NCBI GenBank assembly: GCA_041485845.1
Contig: JBGPKH010000283.1
Span: 1 to 10,694, forward strand
DNA length: 10,694 nt
Direction of reading: 5' to 3'
DNA from: OMOG01 sp041485845
GTDB taxonomy: Bacteria; Acidobacteriota; Terriglobia; Bryobacterales; Bryobacteraceae
How positions within the stretch are numbered: the first letter of the stretch is position 1; each line of letters starts with the position of its first letter. A program made the translations under genes and the position numbers. The notes beneath the pieces are model-generated. The model did not search any database. It worked only from the letters and a program-made list of their open reading frames with translations, and was not told where the DNA came from. Of this stretch, positions 1 to 6,779 are shown in pieces.

Positions 1-1
1 A

Positions 2-1894
2 GGCCTGGAGCTGGAACGTAAGCTGCTGGCGAAGTTCAAGCGCGGTCAAGACCCGGTAGCCGGCGTCCTGAAGACCAAGCTTCTGCCGTACCAGACGCAA
101 GGGGCCCTGTTCGCGGCTTGCCGCGGACGGGTGGTCCTGGCCGACGACATGGGTCTGGGGAAAACCGTGCAAGCGCTGGCCGCGGTCGAACTACTGCGCC
201 GCAGCAAGGGAATCGAAAGAGTGCTGGTGATTGCGCCCGCCTCCGTCAAATACCAGTGGAAGACGGAAATCGAGAAGTTCACAGAGCTCCCGGCGCAGGT
301 CGTCGACGGTTTGTTGCCCAGGCGGCAGGCGTTGTACGCTTCCCCCGCGTTCTTCACCCTCACCAGCTATGAACTGGTCCTCAAAGATGTGCGGTACATG
401 CACGAATTGAGGCCGGACCTGATCATCCTCGACGAAGCGCAGCGCATCCGCAACTGGGCCACCGCAACCGCGCGCACGATCAAACAACTGAAGAGCCGTT
501 ACGCCTTCGTCCTCACCGGCACACCCCTCGAGAACAAGTTAGAGGAGCTCTTTTCCGTTGTCGAGTTCATCGACGGACGCAGATTGGGTCCGGCCTTCCG
601 CTTCGTGCACGAACACCGCGTGGAGGACGAGAAGGGCCACCTGGTGGGTTATCGCGGTTTGGACCGTATTCACGGCCAGTTGGCGCCGATCCTGCTCCGG
701 CGCACCCGTGCGGAGGTTCTCAAGGATCTCCCGGAGCGGACCGACCAGGTCTTCCGCGTGCCATTGACGGCCGAGCAGGCGGAGCCGTATTACGAGCAAA
801 GCGACATCCTGGCCCGTCTCATGCGGAAGTGGGAAAAACAGGGCTGGCTTTCCGAGATCGATCAGAAGCGTATCCTGTGCTGCATTCAAAACATGCGCAT
901 GCTGTGCAACTCGACATTTCTTTTCGACAAGCAAACGCACCATTCGCCAAAGCTACAAGAGTTTCGCGAGATCCTCAGGGAACTGGCGATCGAGGAAAAC
1001 CGCAAAGTGGTGGTGTTCAGCGAGTACGAGCGCATGACGTACCTGGCGGGCGAGGAGCTTCGCAAGCTGGGAATCGGCTTCGTCTCGCTCCATGGCAGTG
1101 TGCCTTCCCGTCAACGCGGGGCTCTGATCGAGAAGTTCCGGACCGATCCGGCATGCAAGGTCTTCCTGTCCACGGATGCGGGAGGTGTCGGGCTGAACCT
1201 GCAAGCCGCTTCGGCGGTGGTAAACTTCGAGCCGCCCTGGAACCCGGCGCGGCTGGAGCAGCGGATTGGGCGCGTGCACCGGCTTGGGCAGTCGCGGCCG
1301 GTTCACGTGATCCACATGCTTACGTCCGATAGCATCGAAGAGCGCGTGTGGGAAACGCTGCGCCTGAAGAAATCGCTGTTTGCGGGAGTGTTCGACTCGC
1401 CTACCGGCGAGGTCAGCTTTGCCAAGCTGGGCCGGAAAACGGTCCTCCAGGCGGTGAAGGAAATCTTCGCCGCTCAACCCGGCAGGCCCAAACCCGTAAT
1501 CGACCCGGCCCCGTCCGTTCCGTTGAAGCCGATGGCCGCCGTTGCGCCACAACCGGTGGATTCCGCCGGGGCAACGGGCACGGCAGTTCCGGATGCCGTC
1601 CGCGGAAAGGCAGGCGCGGGCGGCATAGAGAAGGCTGCGGCCGGATTGATTGAAGCCGGTCTCAAATTCATCGAGTCGATCGCATCTGACCGCACTTCCG
1701 GGAGTTCCGCCGAGGCGTCCGGCAGCCGATTGGAACAGATCTTGTCCGGCCTCTTCACGCGGGACACCGCGACGAACAGGCCCGCCTTATCGATACCCCT
1801 GCCGGAGTCCCTGAGCCAGGACCGCCTTTCGCGGGCGATCTCGGGTCTGGTGAATACGCTCGGGCGAGCGGTGTCCGCGGCGAGCAAACAGTGA
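2..1894 (+). CDS. SNF2-family DEAD/DEAH-like helicase, 5' end cut by window
   Basis: ATP-dependent DNA translocase of the SNF2/RapA superfamily-2 type. The frame is open from the first complete codon, so the true start lies upstream; 630 residues are visible. In window-peptide numbering: a Q-motif-like LLPYQTQGA near 28-36, Walker A DDMGLGKT at 48-55, DEAQ box (DEAQRIRN) at 144-151, motif III LTGTPLENK near 171-179. The C-terminal helicase half has VVVFSEYER, LHGSVPSRQR, STDAGGVGLNLQ and IGRVHRLGQ (around residue 420). All core motifs look intact, so the enzyme is probably active. After about residue 493 comes a ~135-residue Ala/Pro/Gly-rich tail with two helix-like stretches (around IEKAAAGLIEAGLKFI and LSRAISGLVNTLGRAV), not part of the helicase fold. 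Such proteins remodel protein-DNA or RNA polymerase complexes or serve in defence systems; nothing downstream tells which. Family is certain, role is not. Confidence 0.93.
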   Translation, partial: GLELERKLLAKFKRGQDPVAGVLKTKLLPYQTQGALFAACRGRVVLADDMGLGKTVQALAAVELLRRSKGIERVLVIAPASVKYQWKTEIEKFTELPAQVVDGLLPRRQALYASPAFFTLTSYELVLKDVRYMHELRPDLIILDEAQRIRNWATATARTIKQLKSRYAFVLTGTPLENKLEELFSVVEFIDGRRLGPAFRFVHEHRVEDEKGHLVGYRGLDRIHGQLAPILLRRTRAEVLKDLPERTDQVFRVPLTAEQAEPYYEQSDILARLMRKWEKQGWLSEIDQKRILCCIQNMRMLCNSTFLFDKQTHHSPKLQEFREILRELAIEENRKVVVFSEYERMTYLAGEELRKLGIGFVSLHGSVPSRQRGALIEKFRTDPACKVFLSTDAGGVGLNLQAASAVVNFEPPWNPARLEQRIGRVHRLGQSRPVHVIHMLTSDSIEERVWETLRLKKSLFAGVFDSPTGEVSFAKLGRKTVLQAVKEIFAAQPGRPKPVIDPAPSVPLKPMAAVAPQPVDSAGATGTAVPDAVRGKAGAGGIEKAAAGLIEAGLKFIESIASDRTSGSSAEASGSRLEQILSGLFTRDTATNRPALSIPLPESLSQDRLSRAISGLVNTLGRAVSAASKQ

Positions 1895-2392
1895 GATCGC
1901 CTTCGTGCGAGCTTGCCCCTCCGGCGAAATGACTCAGAGCGGAGGCCGGCGGAAGCGGTTGATTCGAGTCCTACCTGGGGAGCCAATCTAAACTTCTCGA
2001 CTTCACGTTATCTTGTCGATTTCATTACGAGCGTTTCTGGCCATTCTTCTGGATTGTCCCCACTTGAGAGTGACCCCGGCGTGGACTCGAACTCTTTATC
2101 CGACCAGCATCCCCCAAACGAATCGACGCTGGCCCACTCTGCGTGCCAACTTCCGGATGGGCGACTAACCGGAACACAATGAGCTCGACCTTCCGAAAAC
2201 CGGACTCCCCGAGATGCTCGTTTGATATGCGCGCCAACACTAGCGCGAGGTCCTCAACTGAGCCGGTGCCCGACCGCGTGGGGTTTTGCCCAGGCGACAA
2301 CCCGCATTATTCGGTGCGGAAGCGGCACGCCTGAGGAACGTACCCAGACCGAAAGCGGAGCACGGTATTGCCGTGTCCCGTTCTACCGGAGG
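1895..2392. other. Gene-free stretch with tRNA-3'-end-like motifs
   Basis: About 500 bases without a convincing gene between the helicase and the amidohydrolase remnant. It holds two sequences resembling tRNA 3' ends in inverted orientation: TTCGAGTCCTACCTGGGG running to CCA on the plus strand (1963-1985), and TTCGAGTCCACGCCGGGGTC on the minus strand (2091-2072). Neither has a pairing T stem or a matching 5' acceptor strand, so they are not functional tRNAs. A minus-strand open frame across 2025-2300 lacks recognisable motifs. This may be old integration-site or element-end debris. Confidence 0.4.
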
Positions 2393-2890
2393 TCAATGTT
2401 TGTAGACTTGGCCGCCTTTCATGACGAACGTCACATTTCGCAGGGCCGCGATATCCTCTAAAGGATTGCCGGCGACGGCGATGATATCGGCCTCGTAGCC
2501 GGGCGCGAGGCTGCCGATGGTTTTGCCGAGCCCGAGCGATTCTGCCGCAAGCGAGGTCGCACCGATGATCGCGTCCATCGGCTTCTGCCCGGCCTCCGTG
2601 CGCATGATGATTTCGCGGGCATTCTCTCCGTGGCCGTACCCGATATCGCTCCCGTTTGGCATGCGCAAACCAGCGGCAAGCGCCTTCTGAAAAGTGGCGC
2701 GCTTTTTCGGCAGTTCTTCTTCAATCAGGGCAATCGTCTTTGCGTTTCGAAGGCCTATTCGAATCAGTTCATCTTTGTGCTCAACGATGATCGCCGCCCA
2801 GCTCATCGTGGGATCAAACAGTACGTTCGCGTCGGCCATGGCCTTGATGGCTGCGCCTCCCTCCTCACACGGCCAGCCGCAGCGGCGCAT
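2393..2890 (-). pseudogene. Amidohydrolase family protein, C-terminal fragment
   Basis: C-terminal part of a metal-dependent amidohydrolase (imidazolonepropionase/dipeptidase-like). Recognisable family signatures, numbered from the first in-frame ATG: NVLFDPTMS at 22-30 (the strand after the lost metal-binding His), GSDIGYGHGE at 80-89 with Asp82 in the place of the conserved catalytic/metal Asp, and the C-terminal composite-domain pattern IGSLAPGYEADIIAV followed by GNPLEDI and VMKGGQVYKH. The normal C-terminus and stop are present. About 150 recognisable residues remain of the ~430 usual in the family; the N-terminal HxH motif, bridging Lys and His ligands are missing, and a TGA lies two codons upstream of the first ATG. 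It cannot be an active enzyme. Upstream lie unrelated fragments, so loss was by rearrangement rather than a simple frameshift. Confidence 0.75.
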
Positions 2891-2986
2891 AGCTCAGGTA
2901 TAAAGCAGACGCTGGCTTGGTGGCCGTCTTCGAACTCGCTCGGGACGACGCGCTCACGCCAGGATGAGAAAGCAACAGATGAATCA

Positions 2987-3265
2987 ATGCAGATGAGCGA
3001 AATCAGCATCAGTCTTCCCTTTGGGCTGGGGAGCTGCAAATGGAAACCGGATGAGGTGGAGAAGACCGCGGCATGGAGCCTCTACATCGAATTGGTCACA
3101 CGCGTTGCGACGCAGGAACTCGCCGAATACCAGGGCTTGGATGAGGAAGTTCTGATCTCGTTGTATTCCCTTTTTCCTTCAATTTTATTGTGTCCGGCCA
3201 ATTTCCTTCGATCTATGCCCGGAGCGGCAACGGCATCGTGTACGACGGCGCCGTGCGCGAGATAA
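2987..3265 (+). pseudogene. N-terminal fragment of an unnamed conserved protein
   Basis: The first ~60 codons read like a genuine folded protein: MSEISISLPFGLG, then W-K-P...E..AAW, LYIELVTRVATQ and finally LISLYSLF near 3175. The pattern resembles a widespread uncharacterised bacterial family whose members continue for another 60 or more residues after SLYSLF; this is recollection, and I cannot name the family. After SLYSLF the frame continues with Cys/Ser/Ala-rich sequence of no protein-like character to a stop at 3265, consistent with truncation around 3176-3185. Two starts are possible, ATG 2987 or ATG 2993; AGGA at 2961-2964 is too far upstream to be a good ribosome site. It lies on the strand opposite to the fragments on both sides, so it was probably inserted among them or the whole patch is a mosaic. 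Confidence 0.5.
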
Positions 3266-3354
3266 ACGGCCATGACGCCGCCGTCTCTTCCGAGAACCAC
3301 GTCGCCCGGCAACACCGTGACGTGCCCAAGGTCTGCTGTTACAGCCTCAGACTC
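3180..3354 (-). pseudogene. Possible RraA-like C-terminal remnant
   Basis: The minus frame reads AVTADLGHVTVLPGDVV then LGRDGGVMAV. This fits the 'V..GD.V..D.DGV..IP' strand pattern of RraA-family (regulator of RNase E activity A/dimethylmenaquinone methyltransferase-like) proteins. Beyond that the match fades (YLAHGAVV) and it ends about where the plus-strand fragment stops. No start codon or N-terminal domain is present, and its upstream end runs into the stop of the cytochrome gene. If it is not RraA, it may be a chance open stretch. Confidence 0.35.
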
Positions 3355-4570
3355 AGAGCACCCGGAGAAAATTCACCAGGTCCTGCTTCTCCTCTTCGGT
3401 GTATTGCCGGCCGTAGAATTCCACCACTTCGCGCAGTGTGCGCGCCGAGCCATTCGAAAAGTACGGCGCCCGCGCGGCCAGCCCTTTCAACTGTTGGGGC
3501 ACGATCGCGCCGGCGTCTGCGCACTTGCCGGAAATCAGCGCCCGCCCCGGATCTTGCGTGTGAAAGACGCGTCCCAGTCTGGGGTGAGGCAGGGCCGTCT
3601 GGTCGCAGGTGATGCGGAATAGCGGGAGGTCCGGTGACCCGCCGGCGGCGGCACTGGTGGTGGTGCCGATGTCCATCCACCCCTTGATTCCCGGAACGTG
3701 GCAACTGGCGCAGCGGGCGGCGAAGAGATCGCTGCCCCGGGCAGCCGAGGCGCGGAACTCCCGCTGCAATCCCAGATCGCCCGCGCCCTCGGGTTTTCGC
3801 CACACGGCGAACGAGAGTGGACCGTCCTTCTCGTTCAGCAGCCCGCCGCGAATGTCCGCGCTTTGCGCCGCGCGAACCTGGGTCTCGAACTCCACGATCG
3901 CGCGAAGCTGCTCCATGGTGGGGTGCGATTCGGCCTGCTCGTGAACCAGGATCGCGCCGATCGCCTGGGAAGTCAACGAAGGCTCGCGGCCGTCCGCCAT
4001 GAAGGCCGCGACCGAGTGGAGATTCGCGGCCATGCGCGGCCTTCGGAACACGGAGATAGCTCCGCCCTGGTTGCATCCGGTCGGATCGCGCACCACCTCG
4101 ATGCGGAAGTCGGGCCGGACCCCGGGTGGCGGCCATGGCAGGGAGATCCGAAACAGCCCCTTCTCGATCAACAGCGAATGCGAGCTCAGGGCCTCTTGCG
4201 GCAGGTCGGGGCAGTTCGAACCGTCGACGGCGGCAAAAACGGGGTCCTTGCCCTGCGTCTCCTTCCACCGCTCGCGAAGGCTGGCGGCCGAGACGCTCAT
4301 CGCGTTCGCGGGCTGGTGACAGGTCACGCAGGCGCGGCCGTTGACGCCGAGCGATTCAAAGAACGGGTGGCGATCGGTGCGAATTGCGCCGGTCCGGTTG
4401 AGGATGCCGGCTTGTCCATCGGGATTGTCGTAGGTTTCTTCCCAAGGGAGAGCGCCGCCTTGACCCGCGTCCCACCACACGCGGCCCGGGCCGTAGGACC
4501 GGCCGCTCTGCGCGCTCAGGATCAGCGCGGACAGGACCGTTGACGCTGCCGTAAGTGCGACCTTCCGCAT
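3353..4570 (-). CDS. Exported two-haem c-type cytochrome (peroxidase/MauG-like)
   Basis: Periplasmic redox protein of 405 residues. Signal peptide at 1-20 (MRKVALTAASTVLSALILSA). Two covalent haem sites: CVTCH at 81-85 and CASCH at 287-291. The C-terminus carries the family block LKGLAARAPYFSNGSARTL, then EVVEFYGR and LVNFLRVL, and the middle has ADGREPSLTSQAIGAIL; both are typical of the bacterial di-haem peroxidase/MauG superfamily. The ~206 residues between haem motifs are more than usual for classical CcpA peroxidases (about 150), so substrate and reaction are uncertain. No partner dehydrogenase or MauG substrate is adjacent. The start is well placed: ATG lies 6 bases after TACAAT, consistent with a leaderless message. 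Its 3' end touches RraA-like debris. Intact; family confident, substrate unknown. Confidence 0.88.
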   Translation of the reverse strand: MRKVALTAASTVLSALILSAQSGRSYGPGRVWWDAGQGGALPWEETYDNPDGQAGILNRTGAIRTDRHPFFESLGVNGRACVTCHQPANAMSVSAASLRERWKETQGKDPVFAAVDGSNCPDLPQEALSSHSLLIEKGLFRISLPWPPPGVRPDFRIEVVRDPTGCNQGGAISVFRRPRMAANLHSVAAFMADGREPSLTSQAIGAILVHEQAESHPTMEQLRAIVEFETQVRAAQSADIRGGLLNEKDGPLSFAVWRKPEGAGDLGLQREFRASAARGSDLFAARCASCHVPGIKGWMDIGTTTSAAAGGSPDLPLFRITCDQTALPHPRLGRVFHTQDPGRALISGKCADAGAIVPQQLKGLAARAPYFSNGSARTLREVVEFYGRQYTEEEKQDLVNFLRVL

Positions 4571-4576
4571 AGGTAG

Positions 4577-4585
4577 ATTGTACCC
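4577..4585 (-). promoter_or_regulatory. Putative -10 element of the cytochrome gene
   Basis: The minus strand reads GGGTACAAT, with the hexamer TACAAT ending 6 bases before the ATG. No convincing -35 is seen. The spacing would put the transcription start at or next to the start codon. Confidence 0.4.
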
Positions 4586-4619
4586 AGGCTTGCGCCAGCG
4601 GGCGTGGGGTGTTGAAGCC

Positions 4620-4641
4620 GGACAGGCCAGGAGGCCTGTCC
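4620..4641 (-). terminator. Perfect hairpin at the S41 gene stop
   Basis: GGACAGGCC, loop of 4, GGCCTGTCC: a 9-bp perfect stem that begins in the last base of the stop codon. No T-tract follows, so it may be a terminator, an mRNA-end stabiliser, or a repeated palindrome; a 12-base match (ACAGGCCTCCTG) follows the stop of the gene at 6780-7541. Confidence 0.45.
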
Positions 4642-5864
4642 TACGCCTTCGCGCCCAACAGTTCGAGGGCTTTCTTGACCACCGGGTCGTCTTCCATCTT
4701 CTTCTTCTGCTGCTGTTGAAGCTGGTCGGGAGTCAGCGGGATGGGCTCGCCGTTGTCGTCGTAGTCGATCTGCACTTCGGTTTCCGCCGCCTGCGTTCCC
4801 GGCGTGACACCCGTATCTTGAATCGCCTTGCCGTTCGGCGAGTAGTACTTGGCGACGGAGAGAATGATCGCGCTGCCGTCTTCCATGGTGATGGCCTTGC
4901 GCTGGGCGGCGTCGCCATAGGTGCGTTCACCGACCACCTGCGCGCGGTTGTTCTCCATCAGGGCGGATGCCATGATCTCGGCGGCATTGGCGGTGCCACG
5001 GTTGGTGAGAACCGCAGCCGGCAGGCTGGTGATGGCTTTGCCCGGATCGGCGTCGAAGTTCTGCCGGGGCACGCGCTGGCCCTGCAAGTAGGCGATATGG
5101 CCCTTGGTCAGAAAGAGATTCGCCAGCGCGATGCCATCTTCGGGCGAGCCCGTGAAGCAATTGCGCACGTCAATCACGAGCTTCTGGGCGCCCTCTTTCT
5201 GGAGCCTGGTGATGGCGGCCGCGACTTCCTTTACCAGTGCGGGAGAGAGCGCGTCGACGTTCACATAGCCGACCTGCGCGGGCAACATCTTGCTTTCGAT
5301 CGGCGGCAGGGTGACATTCGCGCGCGTCAACTTCACGGTCTGGGGTTCCGGCTGCCGGACGCGCACCACGGAGAGCTCGACCGTGCTGCCGGGATCGCCC
5401 TGCATCAGCATGGTGGCGTAGGCCAGCGGCATGTCTCGCGTGGCGATGCCCTTGATGCTCTCAATCATGTCGCCCGTGTTGAATCCGGCCTTGCCGGCTG
5501 GAGAGTTCAGCAAGGCGCCGACCACGCCCACGTACCCGAATTTCTTGGACAGCATCAGGCCGATGTCGGCCCGTTTGACGTCCTTGGTCTTCAGGTATTC
5601 CTTGTACTGATCGGCGTTCAGGTAGCTGGCGAACGGATCGATGGCTTCGAGCAGGCCGTTCAAAGCCCCCAGGGTCACGCTCTTCATGTCGGGCTCTTCG
5701 ACGTATTCGCTCTTAATGTGGGCCACCACGTCGCTGAAGACGCCAATGTGCTTGAGGGTGTCGTCGGCGCTGGATGCGCCCTGGCCGAGCACACTCCCGA
5801 TCAGAAGAAGAAGCGTGAGACACGTCGATGTGCTCACGACGAAATATTTGATACGGCTACTCAT
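4641..5864 (-). CDS. Exported S41/PDZ carboxyl-terminal protease homologue lacking the Ser/Lys dyad
   Basis: Homologue of C-terminal processing peptidases (CtpA/Prc, family S41), 407 residues from the chosen ATG. That start gives a proper signal/anchor (SSRIKYFVVSTSTCLTLLLL, then LGQG); the frame runs 54 codons further upstream without protein-like sequence and through the promoter. Order: helical N-terminal segment with EAIDPFASYLN (76-83 region), PDZ domain about 90-180 (SPAGKAGFNTGDMI), S41 core about 196-361 (GYVNVDALS, LVIDVRNC, GIALANLFL, AYLQGQ, VLTNRGTANAAEI, VVGERTYGD, DGSAIILSVAKYYSPNGKAI, DTGVTPG). In active enzymes the positions of Asn293 and Asp318 are the catalytic Ser and Lys, 25 residues apart; here both are replaced (codons 4986-4988 and 4911-4913). 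The fold is kept, so it is probably a non-catalytic peptide-binding protein. C-terminus has a Gln/Lys-rich stretch. Confidence 0.88.
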   Translation of the reverse strand: MSSRIKYFVVSTSTCLTLLLLIGSVLGQGASSADDTLKHIGVFSDVVAHIKSEYVEEPDMKSVTLGALNGLLEAIDPFASYLNADQYKEYLKTKDVKRADIGLMLSKKFGYVGVVGALLNSPAGKAGFNTGDMIESIKGIATRDMPLAYATMLMQGDPGSTVELSVVRVRQPEPQTVKLTRANVTLPPIESKMLPAQVGYVNVDALSPALVKEVAAAITRLQKEGAQKLVIDVRNCFTGSPEDGIALANLFLTKGHIAYLQGQRVPRQNFDADPGKAITSLPAAVLTNRGTANAAEIMASALMENNRAQVVGERTYGDAAQRKAITMEDGSAIILSVAKYYSPNGKAIQDTGVTPGTQAAETEVQIDYDDNGEPIPLTPDQLQQQQKKKMEDDPVVKKALELLGAKA

Positions 5865-5916
5865 AGGTATTGAAATCCCCGGAGGAGTATTGAAAACCCT
5901 GGAGGCCCTTTCAGCC

Positions 5917-5922
5917 ATTATA
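5917..5922 (-). promoter_or_regulatory. Putative -10 box of the S41-like gene
   Basis: A perfect TATAAT on the minus strand, about 50 bases before the chosen ATG at 5864. It lies inside the longer upstream open frame, which favours the downstream start. The -35 region is not recognisable. Confidence 0.4.
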
Positions 5923-6097
5923 CAGCAACGGCCGGGTGTACCTCCTGCTTCCCTTGGACGCGCCTGACGCCGATTGGGTTCTAACGATCCGGGGGCTGTG
6001 GAGACACTCCGGAAGCTGGAGCACACTTCGACCGGCCCGGCAAAGGAAAAGCATCGATGCGCGCCTCGGCCTACGGTTAGCCTGCTCAGAGCGGCGG

Positions 6098-6103
6098 TAG
6101 AAT
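6098..6103 (+). promoter_or_regulatory. Putative -10 element of the PIN module
   Basis: GGTAGAAT, hexamer TAGAAT, ends 6 bases before the ATG at 6110, the same spacing as in the cytochrome gene. This predicts a leaderless transcript. No ribosome binding site is present before the ATG, in agreement. The -35 is weak or absent. Confidence 0.4.
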
Positions 6104-6109
6104 AGGGTT

Positions 6110-6289
6110 ATGGCGAAGTCTTCAAAGACCACCGCCGATAAGAACGGGCGCCCTCAGCCGGAGCGCCGCGTATCTAAGCTTGGCAAGCAGCTCCGGAAGC
6201 TGGCCGAAGAGTATGCGGCATCTGGCGGTAAACTCCTCAACCGTCGCGAACTCGAACGCGAGATCGCTGAACGGCGGGGGCTGCGATAG
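6110..6289 (+). CDS. Small basic protein, probable antitoxin of the PIN toxin
   Basis: 59 residues, Lys/Arg-rich N-terminal tail (AKSSKTTADKNGRPQPERR) followed by a helical half: LGKQLRKLAEEYAASGGKLL, then NRRELEREIAERRGLR. The small size, charge, position directly before a PIN-domain gene and the one-base overlap (TAGTG) are typical of type II toxin-antitoxin operons, in which the first gene encodes the antitoxin that binds the promoter and neutralises the toxin. I do not recognise a known VapB fold (no clear AbrB, ribbon-helix-helix or Phd motif), so the antitoxin assignment rests mainly on context. The N-terminal basic region may bind DNA or RNA. No -35 or operator palindrome was identified. 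Confidence 0.7.
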   Translation: MAKSSKTTADKNGRPQPERRVSKLGKQLRKLAEEYAASGGKLLNRRELEREIAERRGLR

Positions 6290-6702
6290 TGGCGCGGCGC
6301 GCTATCCGTACGTATTTGGACAGAGGTGTTCTGATTACGGCGTACAACGCCGCTCCCGAACTGAAAGAACCGGCACTGCATGTGCTTGAGGACCCGGACA
6401 GGCTTTTCCTTTGTAGCCCGTTCGTCCACCTGGAGACCACGCCTAAAGCGCTTTTCAATAAGCGCAGCGGCGAACATCGCTTCTGTCAAATGTACTTTCG
6501 GCGCGCCGCGATGACCAACGATCTCAAGCTGATTCTCGGCCATGGGTTTAGAGAAGCGGCCAGGGCGGGAGTGGGACCCATGGACGCATTACATCTCGCC
6601 GCCGCGCATCTGCTTAAGGCGGACGAGTTCATCACGACCGAGAAGCCGAACAAGTCCATCCACCGGTCCTCGCTCGTCAAGGTCGTCTACCTATTCAGTT
6701 AG
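6289..6702 (+). CDS. PIN-domain protein, probable VapC-type RNase toxin
   Basis: 137 residues, GTG start inside TAGTG at the stop of the preceding gene, so translation is probably coupled; a G-rich stretch at 6274-6280 could serve as ribosome site. PIN-domain acidic set in order: Asp11 in TYLDRGVLI, Glu49 in FVHLETT, Asp99 in GPMDALHLAAA, and Glu118 in FITTEKPN, where most VapC proteins have Asp. Length and motif spacing match the family (about 130-145). PIN toxins cleave tRNA or rRNA with Mg2+ or Mn2+ held by these acids. The fold is intact, so activity is likely. The alternative is a stand-alone PIN nuclease, but the overlapping small upstream gene favours a toxin. Followed by a hairpin at 6715-6736. 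Confidence 0.82.
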   Translation: MARRAIRTYLDRGVLITAYNAAPELKEPALHVLEDPDRLFLCSPFVHLETTPKALFNKRSGEHRFCQMYFRRAAMTNDLKLILGHGFREAARAGVGPMDALHLAAAHLLKADEFITTEKPNKSIHRSSLVKVVYLFS

Positions 6703-6714
6703 GCCCGCGTGCGC

Positions 6715-6736
6715 CTGGAACCTTCTCTAGTTCCAG
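6715..6736 (+). terminator. Hairpin after the PIN gene
   Basis: CTGGAAC, 8-base loop, GTTCCAG: a perfect 7-bp stem 13 bases after the stop. No T-run follows, so it is a weak terminator candidate. Confidence 0.35.
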
Positions 6737-6779
6737 ATGATCCCGCGGGGAGTCTCACCAATAAGGGAAGATAGAGAGT

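Noticed and set aside
1911..1985. Complete tRNA gene ending in CCA
   Set aside because: The T stem has two mismatches and no 5' acceptor strand complementary to CTGGGGA is found about 72 bases upstream; only a 3'-end-like scrap is supported.
2025..2300. Minus-strand frame of 91 codons with some protein-like stretches (HLGESGFRKVEL)
   Set aside because: No motif, no ribosome site, and its C-terminal half is low-complexity; it may be a scrap but I cannot support a gene.
3339..4268. 309-codon minus frame overlapping the cytochrome
   Set aside because: Arg/Gly/Pro-rich shadow in another frame; the CxxCH-bearing frame is the real one.
4578..5873. Plus-strand 431-codon open frame rich in His, Gly, Val and Asp
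   Set aside because: It is the antisense shadow of the S41 gene; GC-rich codons produce long reverse frames, and no motif is seen.
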